NCBI GenBank assembly: GCA_964550375.1
Contig: CAZJYX010000003.1
Coordinates: 155,413-219,412, forward strand
Origin: JAAYXS01 sp964550375
GTDB taxonomy: Bacteria; Planctomycetota; Phycisphaerae; UBA1845; Fen-1342
Length of the DNA stretch: 64,000 nucleotides
Direction of reading: 5' to 3'
Position 1 is the stretch's first letter. The number at the start of each line of letters is the position of its first letter. Below are positions 42,999 through 54,097 of this stretch, one piece after another. The notes under the pieces were generated by a model. That model did not search any database. It saw only the letters and a program-made list of their open reading frames with translations, and was not told the DNA's origin. A program made the translations under genes and the position numbers.

Positions 42999-43970
42999 TC
43001 AGCGCGCGGTCTGATGGGTTGCATGTACAAGCAGCGGCGACAGGGCGGCGGCGAAGTCGCGGGTGAAGCGTGTGGCCGCGGCGGGACTGAGGTGCAGTCC
43101 GTCGGGGAAGTCCGGCGGTTCGTAGCCGCGCCGGCCGCTGTAGTCAAGAATCCCGGCGTGATGCGCGTCGGCCAACTGTCGCACGTCGTCGGAGAGGGTG
43201 TACGGCTCGGCCACGGGCATCGCCACGAGCAGCACGGCGACGTCGTGCTCGCGTGCCAGTGCGAGCATGCCCTCCAGGTACTTGTGGGTGTGCTCGGGCG
43301 GGTCCGCGGGCTGGTTCTGCGTTCGCTGCTGGGCGTTGATCCGCTGCGCCAAGGGCCCATACCCGCTAATCGCGCGGTTCAATACGCGGCGCTGCACGGC
43401 CTCGCGATTCGCCCACACGGCCGAGTAGGTCGACAGGGCCAGTTCCAGGGCGCCGCCGGCCGAGCCGAGATCGTCGAACACGATCTCCGGCCAATCAGCC
43501 GGCTTGGCGATGAAGCGGGCGAAGATGTCGTAGCGGAGATCGCCGCCGTCGGCGAAATGGCGCTGGGTGCCACAGATGACCAGCGTATCCGGCGGCTTGG
43601 CGTAAGCCAGCACCTGGTTCTTGACAAGGTAGTACCAGTCGCGTGCGGTGGTTTCGGACGGGTGCAGCACGCAGAGGCTGGCCGAGGCGCCGCTTAGCAT
43701 GATGCGCTCGAGCAACATGCCCTGGTCGATGCCGCTGCGCGTCAGCGAATTGCCGACGATGACGACGCGCCGCGCCGTCGGGGCCGCGACGGTCCGCGCG
43801 ACGGCCGCGGGCATGGCCCGCAAATGGGCGACCTCTTGCGACACCGTGGCCTCGCGGTGACGAATCGCCACTTCGGCCAGCGCGAGCAGCGCCAGTGGGA
43901 TGAGCAGCGTGGGGACGTCCCAGCGCAGCAGTAGCGACCAGACGCTAGAACTGGAAGTAGATGAATGCAT
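42999..43970 (-). CDS. SGNH-hydrolase-like protein, partner of the MBOAT acyltransferase
   Basis: A 323-residue protein with one N-terminal helix (VPTLLIPLALLALAEVA) and an extracytoplasmic SGNH/AlgX-like domain. The nucleophile motif is VIVGNSLTRSGID. A likely Asp-His pair is DGLHLSPAAATRF near residue 300. A paired MBOAT protein (AlgI) exporting acetyl groups and an SGNH protein (AlgJ/AlgX) transferring them to a polysaccharide is a known arrangement. It overlaps the MBOAT gene by 26 bases. The glycan substrate is unknown. Confidence 0.8.
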   Translation of the reverse strand: MHSSTSSSSVWSLLLRWDVPTLLIPLALLALAEVAIRHREATVSQEVAHLRAMPAAVARTVAAPTARRVVIVGNSLTRSGIDQGMLLERIMLSGASASLCVLHPSETTARDWYYLVKNQVLAYAKPPDTLVICGTQRHFADGGDLRYDIFARFIAKPADWPEIVFDDLGSAGGALELALSTYSAVWANREAVQRRVLNRAISGYGPLAQRINAQQRTQNQPADPPEHTHKYLEGMLALAREHDVAVLLVAMPVAEPYTLSDDVRQLADAHHAGILDYSGRRGYEPPDFPDGLHLSPAAATRFTRDFAAALSPLLVHATHQTAR

Positions 43971-45354
43971 GACTCTGTGCCGGTTGGAAGAAGACGAGCA
44001 TCAGTAACCAGTAGGAGTACACCGTGGCCCGCGCCGGCCAGGCAACCGCCAGCAGGCTGTCCGGACGCCCGCGCTTGACGATATGGCCGTCCACGACCAG
44101 CAGCGGCAGGACGAAGAACGCGATTAACAGGAGGGCAGACACCGCGAAGGGCGTCCAATGCAGCGTGGTGGCCATGCGCGCCGCCATCTCGGTTGCCTGT
44201 GCCAGTGACTCGGCCCGGAAGAGCAGCCAAGTCAGACACACCAGGTGAAACATCACCAGCACGGCCAGGGCCGTCGTGACGAAGCGGACCCGCGGCAGCC
44301 GCAGCCGGCCGGCCATGGCCTTGTAGGCGCACAGCAGCACGCCATGTACGGCGCCCCACGCGACAAAGGTCCAGTTCGCGCCGTGCCAGAGGCCGCCCAG
44401 CAGCATGGTAACCAGCAGATTGCGGTGAGTGCCGGCCGGCGAGCCGCGGCTGCCGCCCAGCGGGATGTACAGGTAGTCGCGCAGCCAGGATGACAGGCTG
44501 ATGTGCCAGCGGCGCCAGAAGTCGCTTGGTGAAGTCGCCAGGTACGGCGCGTTGAAGTTGTCCATCAGCCGGAAGCCCAGCCAGCGGGCGACGCCCTTGG
44601 CAATCAGCGAGTACCCCGAGAAATCCCCGTAAATCTGGAACGCGAAGGCGTACACGCCGATCAGTGCTTCGGCCCCGCTCAGGTCGCGTGCGGGCTGGGC
44701 GAAGACGGTGTCTGCGATGAGCGCCATGTTGTCCGCAATCACTACTTTGCGATACAGCCCGGCCAGCACGTCATGCAGGCCGGCGCGGAAGTCGTCGGCC
44801 CTGACTTGGCGCGGTTGGAGAATCTGGGGCAGCAGTCGGCCAGATCGCTCGATCGGTCCGGCCACGAGTTGCGGAAAGAAGCTGACGAACAGGCCGAAGT
44901 CCAGCAGGCGACGGGTGGGCTGCGTCTGCCCGCGATACACGTCGATCGTGTAACTGAGCGTCTGGAACGTATAGAAGCTGATCCCGACCGGCAAGAGGAT
45001 ATTCAGCGAGTGTAGCGACGTCGGCAATCCGATCCATGCCAACAACTCGGCCAGCTCGCCCGCAAAGAAGTTGTAGTACTTGAAGACGCCGAGCAAACCC
45101 AGGTTGGTGCTGATGGACGCGCACAGCCAGGCTCGCCTTACAGCCGGCCGCCGGCTCGCCGCGATCCGCAAGCCGACGACGAAGTCGACCAGCGTGGAGA
45201 CGGCAATCAGCGACAGGAAACGCCAATCCCACCAGCCATAGAATACGTAGCTGGCAACGAGTAGCAGGCGATTCTGCCCGCGGTGCGGCAAGCGGAAGTA
45301 GAGGCCGGTCACCAGCGCAAAGAAGAGCCAAAAGGTAATCGTGTGAAACAGCAT
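43945..45354 (-). CDS. MBOAT family O-acyltransferase (AlgI-like)
   Basis: A 469-residue membrane-bound O-acyltransferase with about 11 helices. Signatures include FFPQLVAGPIERSGRLLPQ, DFSGYSLIAKGVARWLGF, SPSDFWRRWHISLSSWLRDY and GGLWHGANWTFVAWG, which contains the catalytic histidine. AlgI-type proteins pass acetyl groups across the membrane for polysaccharide acetylation. The ATG at 45354 was chosen because an upstream extension to 45396 is Arg/Lys-rich and not membrane-like. It forms a two-gene operon with the SGNH protein. Confidence 0.94.
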   Translation of the reverse strand: MLFHTITFWLFFALVTGLYFRLPHRGQNRLLLVASYVFYGWWDWRFLSLIAVSTLVDFVVGLRIAASRRPAVRRAWLCASISTNLGLLGVFKYYNFFAGELAELLAWIGLPTSLHSLNILLPVGISFYTFQTLSYTIDVYRGQTQPTRRLLDFGLFVSFFPQLVAGPIERSGRLLPQILQPRQVRADDFRAGLHDVLAGLYRKVVIADNMALIADTVFAQPARDLSGAEALIGVYAFAFQIYGDFSGYSLIAKGVARWLGFRLMDNFNAPYLATSPSDFWRRWHISLSSWLRDYLYIPLGGSRGSPAGTHRNLLVTMLLGGLWHGANWTFVAWGAVHGVLLCAYKAMAGRLRLPRVRFVTTALAVLVMFHLVCLTWLLFRAESLAQATEMAARMATTLHWTPFAVSALLLIAFFVLPLLVVDGHIVKRGRPDSLLAVAWPARATVYSYWLLMLVFFQPAQSHAFIYFQF

Positions 45355-45687
45355 GGCTCGTGCCCTGGTCTTGCAACACCGGTTGGGGCGGCGCACCGTC
45401 CTGGTGACACGGGCCGTGCGCGAACGCCGACCACACGGGCAACTATCGGGTGGTTCAGTCGGCGGGGTTGAAGCTGCTCGGTGGGACGAAACCGGCAGTA
45501 TCTGCGCGGCGGTCGGCTGGGGTAGATTGGCCGCGAGTTCGGCCCGCGGGGGGGCTCGCCCAGGCGCGATGTGACGTGTGAGATCTGCCGTTAGCGGCCT
45601 GGAAGTTCGATCAGGCAGGCGAAGCCGTCGCCGGCGCGCAGGTTAGATTGTGCCGCACGCGGCACCGGTTCGGCCGTCGCCGGTACG

Positions 45688-45706
45688 TTTTCAGGGCTTC
45701 TGAAAA
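45688..45706. repeat. Inverted repeat upstream of the ACIII operon
   Basis: TTTTCAG (45688-45694) and CTGAAAA (45700-45706) form a perfect 7-base inverted repeat with loop GGCTT, in the 470-base gap between the MBOAT and actA genes. A weak TTGACC follows at about 45726. It could be an operator for actA or a hairpin. The rest of this gap shows no gene. Confidence 0.35.
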
Positions 45707-45825
45707 TGCGCGGCGGCGCGCCCTCTTGACCACGGCGCCAGCAGGGTCGATCATTTCGGACGTTCGGCGAGCCAGAATGGGAGCCGCACATCGCGACGCA
45801 GGTCTTTCCAAGGTGGTCGAATAAG

Positions 45826-46470
45826 GTGCGCGTGCTGGTGCTGATCGTCGCGCTGGTTGCGCCCGTCTACCTTGTTCTCGTCGTGGCCTACGGTGCCTCG
45901 CCGTGGGCCACCGACGTGGGGTACGCGCCGTTGCAGCCGGTCGCGTACAGCCACCGCCTGCACGCGGGCGAGCTCGGTATCGACTGCCGCTATTGCCACA
46001 CGACGGTCAACCAGGCGGCCTGCGCGGCCATCCCGCCAACACAGACCTGCATCAACTGCCATAGCCGGGAGTACGGGATTCGTAAGGGCAGCGAGAAGCT
46101 GTTGCCGCTGCGCGCGGCGTTTTACGGCAGTGAGGCGGCCGGCTCGGCGGGTCGGCCGACCCCGTGGGTGCGGGTCCACGACCTGCCGGACTACGCGTAT
46201 TTTGACCACAGCGCCCATGTGAACCGGGGTGTCGGCTGCGTCGAGTGCCACGGCCGGGTCGATCGGATGGACGTCGTCTACCAAGCCAAGCCGCTGAGCA
46301 TGGGCTGGTGCCTCGAATGTCACCGCAACCCCGGCCCGCGCCTGCGACCGCTCGATCAGATCACCAACATGACCTGGGAAGGCCAGGCCGGCCCGGGCTT
46401 CGACCCGCTGAAGCAATTCAATATTCGCAGCGCGGACTACTTGCAGAACTGCTCAACCTGTCACCGGTAG
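45826..46470 (+). CDS. actA: Alternative complex III subunit ActA, pentaheme cytochrome c
   Basis: A 214-residue multiheme cytochrome with one N-terminal helix (residues 2-22). Five CxxCH sites are at C54, C75, C138, C162 and C209 (CRYCH, CINCH, CVECH, CLECH, CSTCH). This is the heme count of ActA in ACIII, the bc1-independent quinol:cytochrome c oxidoreductase. GTG 45826 is used, with AAGGTGG upstream and an in-frame stop just before. It is the first gene of the respiratory operon. Confidence 0.95.
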   Translation: MRVLVLIVALVAPVYLVLVVAYGASPWATDVGYAPLQPVAYSHRLHAGELGIDCRYCHTTVNQAACAAIPPTQTCINCHSREYGIRKGSEKLLPLRAAFYGSEAAGSAGRPTPWVRVHDLPDYAYFDHSAHVNRGVGCVECHGRVDRMDVVYQAKPLSMGWCLECHRNPGPRLRPLDQITNMTWEGQAGPGFDPLKQFNIRSADYLQNCSTCHR

Positions 46471-46534
46471 CGTGGGAACGTGAGAACGAGGAGACGAACA
46501 TACGAGCCAAGCGACCGGCGCGGGAGGACGCGCG

Positions 46535-49500
46535 ATGAGTGACCGTACCGAACGTCCCTCGTCGCCACGTCCGCACGCCTATTGGCGCAGCCTCGATGAG
46601 CTCGCCGACACGCCGCGGTTCCGCCAATGGCTCGCCGCGGAGTTCCCGCACATCCCGCCGGAGTTCGTTGACGGCCCCACGCGCCGCACGTTTCTGAAGC
46701 TCATGGGCTCGTCGCTGGGGCTACTGGGGCTGACCGCCTGCCGCTGGCCCAGGGAGACCATCGTTCCGGCGACGAAGCAGCCGGCGAACCGGGTGCCCGG
46801 CGAGACCGTGCAGTTCGCGACGGCGCTGGAGCTCGGCGGCGTCGCCACCGGCGTGCTGGTGACGAGCTACGACGGCCGGCCCATCAAGATCGAGGGCAAT
46901 GACAAGCACCCGCTGAGCCGCGGCCGGTCGAACCATTGGATGCAGGCGACCATTCTGGACCTGTATGACCCGGACCGCAGCCAGCGGCCGCGCGAGCGCG
47001 GGCTGGGCTCACACAGCGGCGACCGCTACCACCGGACCTGGGCCGAATTCGAGGCCTTCGCCCAGGGGCACTTCAGTGGCTTGAAAGCCGCAGGCGGCGC
47101 CGGCCTGGCCGTGCTGTGCGAACCATCGGATTCGCCCAGCCTGACGGACATGCGCGAGCGCTTCCGCGGCGCGTTTCCGCAGGCCCGCTGGTACGAGTAC
47201 GAGCCGATCGCGCGTGAGAACGAGCTCGCCGGAGCGCGAGCGGCCTTCGGGCGGGCGTATCGCACGCACCTGCACCTGGACAAGGCCGATGTCGTTGTCA
47301 GCCTGGACAGCGATTTCCTGATGCTGCACTCCGCAGCCGTCAAGTATGCCGGCGACTTCGCCGACCGCCGGCGGGCGCGCGACGGGAAGATGAACCGGCT
47401 GTACGTGCTGGAGAGCAGCCTGACGGTCACGGGCAGTGTTGCCGACCAGCGCTACGCGGCGCGCGCGAGCGACATAGGCGCGATCGCCGGGCGGCTGTTG
47501 GAAGCGGTGGCGGCGCGACTGGGCACGAGCACGACGCCGGTCGCGGACGAGAATGGGGCCGCCCTGCCGGAAACGACGATCGCCGCTTGCGCAGATGACC
47601 TGGTGCGGCATGCCGGGCGCGCGTGCGTGGTCGTCGGCCCGCGGCAACCGCACTGGGTCCACACGATCGCGCACCGGATCAACCACCTGCTCGGGGCGCA
47701 CGGCCATACGATCACGTTCACCGGCGTGGCCGAGTTCCCAAACATAGGTACGCTGACTGACCTGGTGCGCGACGCCGGCGCAGGGCAGGTGCAGACGCTC
47801 GTGATCCTTGGTGGGAACCCCGTCTACGACGCGCCCGCTGATCTGCGTTTCGCCGCGTTACTGGAACAGGTGCCCACCAGTATTCACCTCAGCCTGTATG
47901 ACGACGAGACGTCGCGGGTCTGCACGTGGCATCTGCCGCGGGCCCACGCGCTGGAGTCGTGGGGCGACGCGCGGGCCTGGGACGGAACACGGAGTCTTGT
48001 GCAGCCGCTCATTGAGCCGCTGTACGAGGGCCGCACGCCGTGCGAGTTGCTGGCCGTGCTATGCGCAGACGAGATCCGCAACGGCTACGAGATTACCCGC
48101 CGCACGTTCGGCGTCCTGCACGACGACGATGGCAGCCGCGAGCAGCTCTGGCAGGAGGCGCTACGCGCCGGCGTGGTGCCCGACTCCGCGTTTCCGGAAG
48201 AGGTGGTACCGGAGTGCACGCTGCGAATGGAAGTCACGGGTGAGCGCGGCCCCGGCTACGAGTTGGTCTTCGGACCCGACTACAGCACGTACGACGGGCG
48301 CTGGGCCAACAACGCCTGGCTGCAGGAGTGGCCCGACCCGCTCACCAAGCTCACGTGGGACAACGCCGCCCTGATGGCGCCCGCTGACGCCGACCGGCTG
48401 GGTATAAGGCAAAGCGGCGACCTGATCCGTATCTCGCACGGCGGGCGTACGCTGGAGATCCCCGCCTTCATCCTGCCCGGGCATGCCGAGGGTTCGGTGA
48501 CGCTGCCCCTGGGCTATGGCCGCGGGCCGGCGGCGGGCGTCGTGGCCGACGGCGTCGGCTGCAACGCGCAGGTATTGCGCACGAGTGATGCACCGTGGAT
48601 CGCGACCGGTGCGCAGGTTGCCGCACTTGGGCAGCACCGCGCGCCGGCAACCACGCAGGACCACCATGCGATTCGGTCGAAGGTGGGCGACAGAGAGATG
48701 CAGGCCCGCGTGCCCGTGCTGGTGCGGGAGGCCACGCTCACCGAGTACCAGGACCCGCATTTCGCCGAGCATTTCCGCCACCTGGTCCACCACCCGCCGC
48801 TCGAATCACTATGGCAGGAGCGTGCGCAGGACAGCGGCCATCGCTGGGGGATGGCGATCGACCTGTCGGCGTGCAGCGGCTGCGGCGCGTGCGTGCTGGC
48901 GTGCCAGGCCGAAAACAACATCCCCGTGGTCGGCAAGGACGAAGTGGCCATGGGGCGCGAGATGCATTGGATCAGGGTCGATCGGTACTTCGCGGAGGCT
49001 TCCGGGGATCATGGGGGCGAGCAGGCGTCCGCCGGCGCCACGGGCTCGCGGGTTATAGGACCTGGTCTGCGTGTCGTTCATCAGCCGGTGACGTGCATGC
49101 ACTGCGAACTGGCCCCGTGCGAGCAGGTCTGTCCCGTCGCGGCGACCGTCCACGACACCGAGGGTCTCAACACGATGGTCTACAACCGCTGCATCGGCAC
49201 GCGGTATTGTGCCAACAACTGCCCGTATAAGGTTCGGCGGTTCAACTGGTTCTACAACCATCACGGCCCCTATCACCCGCGCTCGCTCAAGGCCGGCGAG
49301 ACCGTCCGCAAGGACGGCGTCAATCGCCTGCCCGGCGAGTACCGCAAGCAGCCGCTGACGGAAATCGAGAAGCTGCTCAACAACCCGGAGGTTACCGTCC
49401 GCAGCCGCGGCGTCATGGAGAAATGCACGTTCTGCGTCCAGCGGATCAACAAGGTCAAGATCAAGGCGAAGAACGAGCGCCGGCCGGTGCGCGACGGCGA

Positions 49501-49717
49501 GGTCGTGCCGGCCTGCGCCCAGGCGTGCCCCGCCGGGGCCATCGTTTTCGGCGACCTGAACGATCCGAATAGCGCGGTGCGCAAGCTGCACACGCAGGAC
49601 CGGGCGTACGCCGTGCTGGCGGAACTCAATATCAAGCCGCGCACGATCTACCTCGCACGGCTGCGGAACCCTTACGAACCACCGGACGGACCAGCGCATG
49701 GCGTCAGTAGTACGTGA
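46535..49717 (+). CDS. actB: Alternative complex III subunit ActB (molybdopterin-like and Fe-S domains)
   Basis: A 1060-residue periplasmic subunit with a Tat-like signal (RRTFLKLMGSSLGLLGLTAC). Residues 90-720 resemble a molybdopterin oxidoreductase chain; in characterised ACIII this part has no cofactor. The C-terminal ferredoxin-like domain carries four clusters: CSGCGACVLACQAEN, CMHCELAPCEQVCP, RYCANNCPYKVRRF and CTFCVQRI with CAQACPAGAI. It conducts electrons from the quinol site to the heme subunits. GGAGG precedes ATG 46535. ActC begins 20 bases before its end. Confidence 0.95.
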   Translation: MSDRTERPSSPRPHAYWRSLDELADTPRFRQWLAAEFPHIPPEFVDGPTRRTFLKLMGSSLGLLGLTACRWPRETIVPATKQPANRVPGETVQFATALELGGVATGVLVTSYDGRPIKIEGNDKHPLSRGRSNHWMQATILDLYDPDRSQRPRERGLGSHSGDRYHRTWAEFEAFAQGHFSGLKAAGGAGLAVLCEPSDSPSLTDMRERFRGAFPQARWYEYEPIARENELAGARAAFGRAYRTHLHLDKADVVVSLDSDFLMLHSAAVKYAGDFADRRRARDGKMNRLYVLESSLTVTGSVADQRYAARASDIGAIAGRLLEAVAARLGTSTTPVADENGAALPETTIAACADDLVRHAGRACVVVGPRQPHWVHTIAHRINHLLGAHGHTITFTGVAEFPNIGTLTDLVRDAGAGQVQTLVILGGNPVYDAPADLRFAALLEQVPTSIHLSLYDDETSRVCTWHLPRAHALESWGDARAWDGTRSLVQPLIEPLYEGRTPCELLAVLCADEIRNGYEITRRTFGVLHDDDGSREQLWQEALRAGVVPDSAFPEEVVPECTLRMEVTGERGPGYELVFGPDYSTYDGRWANNAWLQEWPDPLTKLTWDNAALMAPADADRLGIRQSGDLIRISHGGRTLEIPAFILPGHAEGSVTLPLGYGRGPAAGVVADGVGCNAQVLRTSDAPWIATGAQVAALGQHRAPATTQDHHAIRSKVGDREMQARVPVLVREATLTEYQDPHFAEHFRHLVHHPPLESLWQERAQDSGHRWGMAIDLSACSGCGACVLACQAENNIPVVGKDEVAMGREMHWIRVDRYFAEASGDHGGEQASAGATGSRVIGPGLRVVHQPVTCMHCELAPCEQVCPVAATVHDTEGLNTMVYNRCIGTRYCANNCPYKVRRFNWFYNHHGPYHPRSLKAGETVRKDGVNRLPGEYRKQPLTEIEKLLNNPEVTVRSRGVMEKCTFCVQRINKVKIKAKNERRPVRDGEVVPACAQACPAGAIVFGDLNDPNSAVRKLHTQDRAYAVLAELNIKPRTIYLARLRNPYEPPDGPAHGVSST

Positions 49718-51170
49718 CATCGATAACACCTGGGAACGCCCCGGCGAGCGGGCACCGCTGATCACCGGCGGGCTCGATCTCACGTCGGTCACGGACGTCG
49801 CCTGCGCCCCGTGGGAGGCCCCCAAGCCACCGCGGGCCTGGTACATCGCCTTCGGCTGCTCGATCTTCCTGCTGGTCGTGGTGTTTCATATCGCCCTCGG
49901 CATGTTGATCGTCAACGGCGTCGGCGTGTGGGGGGTGAACAACCCGACCGGCTGGGGCTTCGCGATCATCAACTTCGTCTTCTGGGTCGGCATCGGCCAC
50001 GCCGGCACCTTGATCTCGGCGATTCTCTTTCTGTTCCGCCAGAAATGGCGTACCAGTATCAACCGCTTCGCTGAGGCGATGACGATCTTTGCCGTGATGT
50101 GCGCGGGAATTTTCCCGGGCATTCACGTTGGGCGTATCTGGGTCACGTATTGGATGGCGCCGCTGCCCAACCAGATGGCGATGTGGCCGCAATTCCGCAG
50201 CCCGCTGCTGTGGGACGTCTTCGCGGTCAGCACGTACGCGATCGTCTCGCTGCTGTTCTGGTACGTCGGGATGATTCCGGACCTGGCGACCTTCCGCGAC
50301 CGCGCGACGAGCAAAATCAAGCGCGTCCTGTACGGCCTGTTCGCGCTGGGCTGGACCGGCTCCTCCCGCCATTGGCACCGCTTCGAGCGGTCGTACCTGA
50401 TCCTCGCGGCCCTGGCCACGCCGCTCGTGCTGAGCGTCCATTCGATCGTGAGCTTTGACTTCGCGATCTCCCAGCTGCCGGGGTGGCACACGACGATCTT
50501 CCCGCCGTACTTTGTCGCCGGGGCGATCTTCGGCGGCTTTGCGATGGTGCTGACGCTGGTGATTCCGGCGCGGCAGCTCTTCGGACTGCGGAACATCATC
50601 ACGCTGCGGCACATCGAGAATTGCTGCAAGATTCTGCTACTGACCGCGCTGTTCGTCGGGTACGCCTACGGCATGGAGTTCTTCATCGCCTGGTACAGCG
50701 GCAGCCCATACGAAGGCTTCATCTTCAAGACCCGCGCGCTGGGCCCGTACGCCTGGGCGTACTGGACGATGATCGGCTGCAACGTGCTGGCCCCGCAGCT
50801 CCTGTGGTTCAAGAAGTGGCGCACGACGCCGTGGCTGACGTTCCTGGTCGCGATGGCGGTCAACGTCGGCATGTGGTTCGAGCGCTTCGTGATCACCATC
50901 ACGTCGCTGTCGCAGGACTTCCTGCCCGCGAGCTGGCACTATTATTGCCCAACGCTCATCGACATTCTGACGCTGCTGGGCAGCTTTGGCCTGTTCTTCA
51001 CGCTCTTCCTGCTGTTCTGCCGGTATCTGCCGATGGTCGCCATGGCCGAGGTCAAGACGGTCATGCCGATAGCCGACCCCCACGCGCACCCGCACGCCCA
51101 CGTGCCGCCGACGCGGGCGTTCGATTACAACCCGGACGAGTTCGATGGACCGCCGAATGTGAAGCAGTAG
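49698..51170 (+). CDS. actC: Alternative complex III subunit ActC (NrfD-like quinol-binding membrane subunit)
   Basis: A 490-residue NrfD/PsrC family membrane protein with ten helices. It is the quinol-oxidising and proposed ion-translocating subunit of ACIII. Signatures include FWVGIGHAGTLISAILFLF, GIFPGIHVGRIWV, HSIVSFDFAI and GMWFERFVITITSL. A His-rich tail (DPHAHPHAHV) is cytoplasmic. It overlaps actB. Confidence 0.95.
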   Translation: MASVVRDIDNTWERPGERAPLITGGLDLTSVTDVACAPWEAPKPPRAWYIAFGCSIFLLVVVFHIALGMLIVNGVGVWGVNNPTGWGFAIINFVFWVGIGHAGTLISAILFLFRQKWRTSINRFAEAMTIFAVMCAGIFPGIHVGRIWVTYWMAPLPNQMAMWPQFRSPLLWDVFAVSTYAIVSLLFWYVGMIPDLATFRDRATSKIKRVLYGLFALGWTGSSRHWHRFERSYLILAALATPLVLSVHSIVSFDFAISQLPGWHTTIFPPYFVAGAIFGGFAMVLTLVIPARQLFGLRNIITLRHIENCCKILLLTALFVGYAYGMEFFIAWYSGSPYEGFIFKTRALGPYAWAYWTMIGCNVLAPQLLWFKKWRTTPWLTFLVAMAVNVGMWFERFVITITSLSQDFLPASWHYYCPTLIDILTLLGSFGLFFTLFLLFCRYLPMVAMAEVKTVMPIADPHAHPHAHVPPTRAFDYNPDEFDGPPNVKQ

Positions 51171-51217
51171 CGTCCGGCCGCCGGACCTGACGATCGCGTG
51201 CGCGACGAGAGACAAAC

Positions 51218-52489
51218 GTGAACCAGGGACCCGACAAGACGAACCCGGCCGATGAGCCGCGGCTCCATGCGCTGCTGCTGGAACTCGACTCCCCCGGCGC
51301 ACTGCTCACCGCCGCCGAGCGCGTGCGCGACGCCGGCTTCACCCGCTGGGACACGCATACGCCCTACCCGGTCCATGGCATCGATAACGCGATGGGCACC
51401 CGCCGCACGCGTCTGCCCTGGATCGTCTTCGTTTTCGGCCTGGTGGGATGCATCGGCGGCCTGCTCCTGCAATGGTGGACCAACGCGACGTCCGGCGCCG
51501 CCTTCGCGTTCGTCCCGACCTTCGGCCAGGGCTACAACTACCTCGTCAGCGGCAAGCCGGAGTTCAGCCTGCCCGCTAATATCCCCATCATCTTCGAAAC
51601 GACCGTCCTGCTTGCCGCCCTGGCCGCCGTCTTCGGCATGCTCGCGCTGAACAACCTGCCCCGCCACCACCACCCGCTGTTCAATGCCCCGCGTTTCCGG
51701 CGGGTGACGGCGGACCGCTTCTTCATCGCCATCGACGCCGCCGATCCACGCTTCGACGCGGACCGGGCCCGGGCCCTGCTCGATTCGCTCGGCGGGCTGG
51801 AAGTTGAAGAGGTCTATGATGCGCCCGGATCCGCGCGGCTGCCGCAGTGGCTCGTCATCACGATCATGATCGTGGTGAGCCTCGCCCTGCTGCCGCCCCT
51901 GCTGGCGGCCAAGGCGCGCCTGTCGAAATCCGACCGGCCACGAATCCACCTGATTCACGACATGGACAACCAGGAGCGCTTCAAAGCGCAGCAGGCGCAC
52001 CCGCTCTTCGCCGACGGACGCGCCATGCGCCCGACGATTCCCAATACGATTGCCCGCGACGACACCTTGCCCGATCCGCATCTCGACGCGGGCCGCGGGG
52101 AGGACGGGTGGGCCACGGCCTATCCGCCCCGCCTTGACATCACTGTCGATTTCGTCCGCCACGGCCAGGCCCAGTTCAACATCTTCTGCGCCTCCTGTCA
52201 TGGAATCGGCGGCGCCGGTGACGGCATCATTCATCAACGGGCCCTCCGGCTCGACGAGCCCGGCTGGATCGCACCGACCGTGCTCGTGAGCGACCTGGTT
52301 CGCGAGCGGGAGCTGGGCCATATTTTCAATACGATTGCCGCCGGCATCCGCAGCATGCCGCCGCACGGCGACCAGATTCCGCCCGCCGACCGCTGGGCCA
52401 TCGTCGCCTACATGCGCGCCCTCGAGCTCAGTCAGCACGCCGCGCGGGAGGACGTGCCGCCTGAGAAACGTACGGAGCTTCAGCCGTAG
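51218..52489 (+). CDS. Fused ActD-ActE: DUF3341 membrane domain plus monoheme cytochrome c
   Basis: A 423-residue fusion. Residues 15-200 match DUF3341/ActD with two helices (VFVFGLVGCIGGLLLQW; FETTVLLAALAAVFGML). After a further helix (about 210-230), residues 250-410 form an ActE-like cytochrome c domain with one heme site, CASCH (C324-H328), and a likely methionine ligand in GIRSMPPHGDQI. ACIII in Rhodothermus has ActD and ActE as separate proteins, so a single chain would fix their order in the complex. There is no stop or frameshift between the parts. Confidence 0.92.
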   Translation: MNQGPDKTNPADEPRLHALLLELDSPGALLTAAERVRDAGFTRWDTHTPYPVHGIDNAMGTRRTRLPWIVFVFGLVGCIGGLLLQWWTNATSGAAFAFVPTFGQGYNYLVSGKPEFSLPANIPIIFETTVLLAALAAVFGMLALNNLPRHHHPLFNAPRFRRVTADRFFIAIDAADPRFDADRARALLDSLGGLEVEEVYDAPGSARLPQWLVITIMIVVSLALLPPLLAAKARLSKSDRPRIHLIHDMDNQERFKAQQAHPLFADGRAMRPTIPNTIARDDTLPDPHLDAGRGEDGWATAYPPRLDITVDFVRHGQAQFNIFCASCHGIGGAGDGIIHQRALRLDEPGWIAPTVLVSDLVRERELGHIFNTIAAGIRSMPPHGDQIPPADRWAIVAYMRALELSQHAAREDVPPEKRTELQP

Positions 52490-52504
52490 CAGGCACATGA
52501 ACCA

Positions 52505-53734
<1,230 letters not shown>

Positions 53735-53742
53735 GGAGCGGC

Positions 53743-54084
53743 ATGAGCGGCGACGGCGACCCACGCTCGACGACGACCATCCTGGCCGGCCTGATCAGTG
53801 TCATCCTGCTGCTGACGCTGGTGCTGTTCGCAGTCGTCCTGTTCCTCCACACACAGGCCTACGAGGACCAGCGCAAGCTCTACGAGCCCAAGTACCAGGA
53901 GCTCGCCGACCTCCAAGCCGCGCAGCGCGACCAGATCAGCCGGACGCGCGTCATCGATGCCGCCGCCGGCGTCTACGCGATCCCGATCGACGACGCGATC
54001 GTCCTGTACGCTCGGCGACAGAAATCCGCGTCCACCCCGACTACAGTAGAGCAGACCGGGGACGACCCGAACGCGCCGGAGTAG
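53743..54084 (+). CDS. Small single-helix membrane protein between ActF and SCO
   Basis: A 113-residue protein with one helix (ILAGLISVILLLTLVLFAVV) and a short extracytoplasmic domain (LYEPKYQELADLQAAQRDQI, then IPIDDAIVLYARR). GAGGAG lies just before ATG 53743, 8 bases after actF, and SCO follows 13 bases later, so it is part of the operon. No cofactor motif occurs. It may be an accessory subunit of ACIII or the oxidase. I do not recognise a named family. Confidence 0.8.
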   Translation: MSGDGDPRSTTTILAGLISVILLLTLVLFAVVLFLHTQAYEDQRKLYEPKYQELADLQAAQRDQISRTRVIDAAAGVYAIPIDDAIVLYARRQKSASTPTTVEQTGDDPNAPE

Positions 54085-54097
54085 TGGAGCCGATTGG

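Noticed and set aside
46535..49717. ActB as a catalytic molybdoenzyme (nitrate, polysulfide or formate)
   Set aside because: The adjoining ActA, ActC, ActD-E and ActF genes define ACIII, where this domain is known to lack the cofactor.
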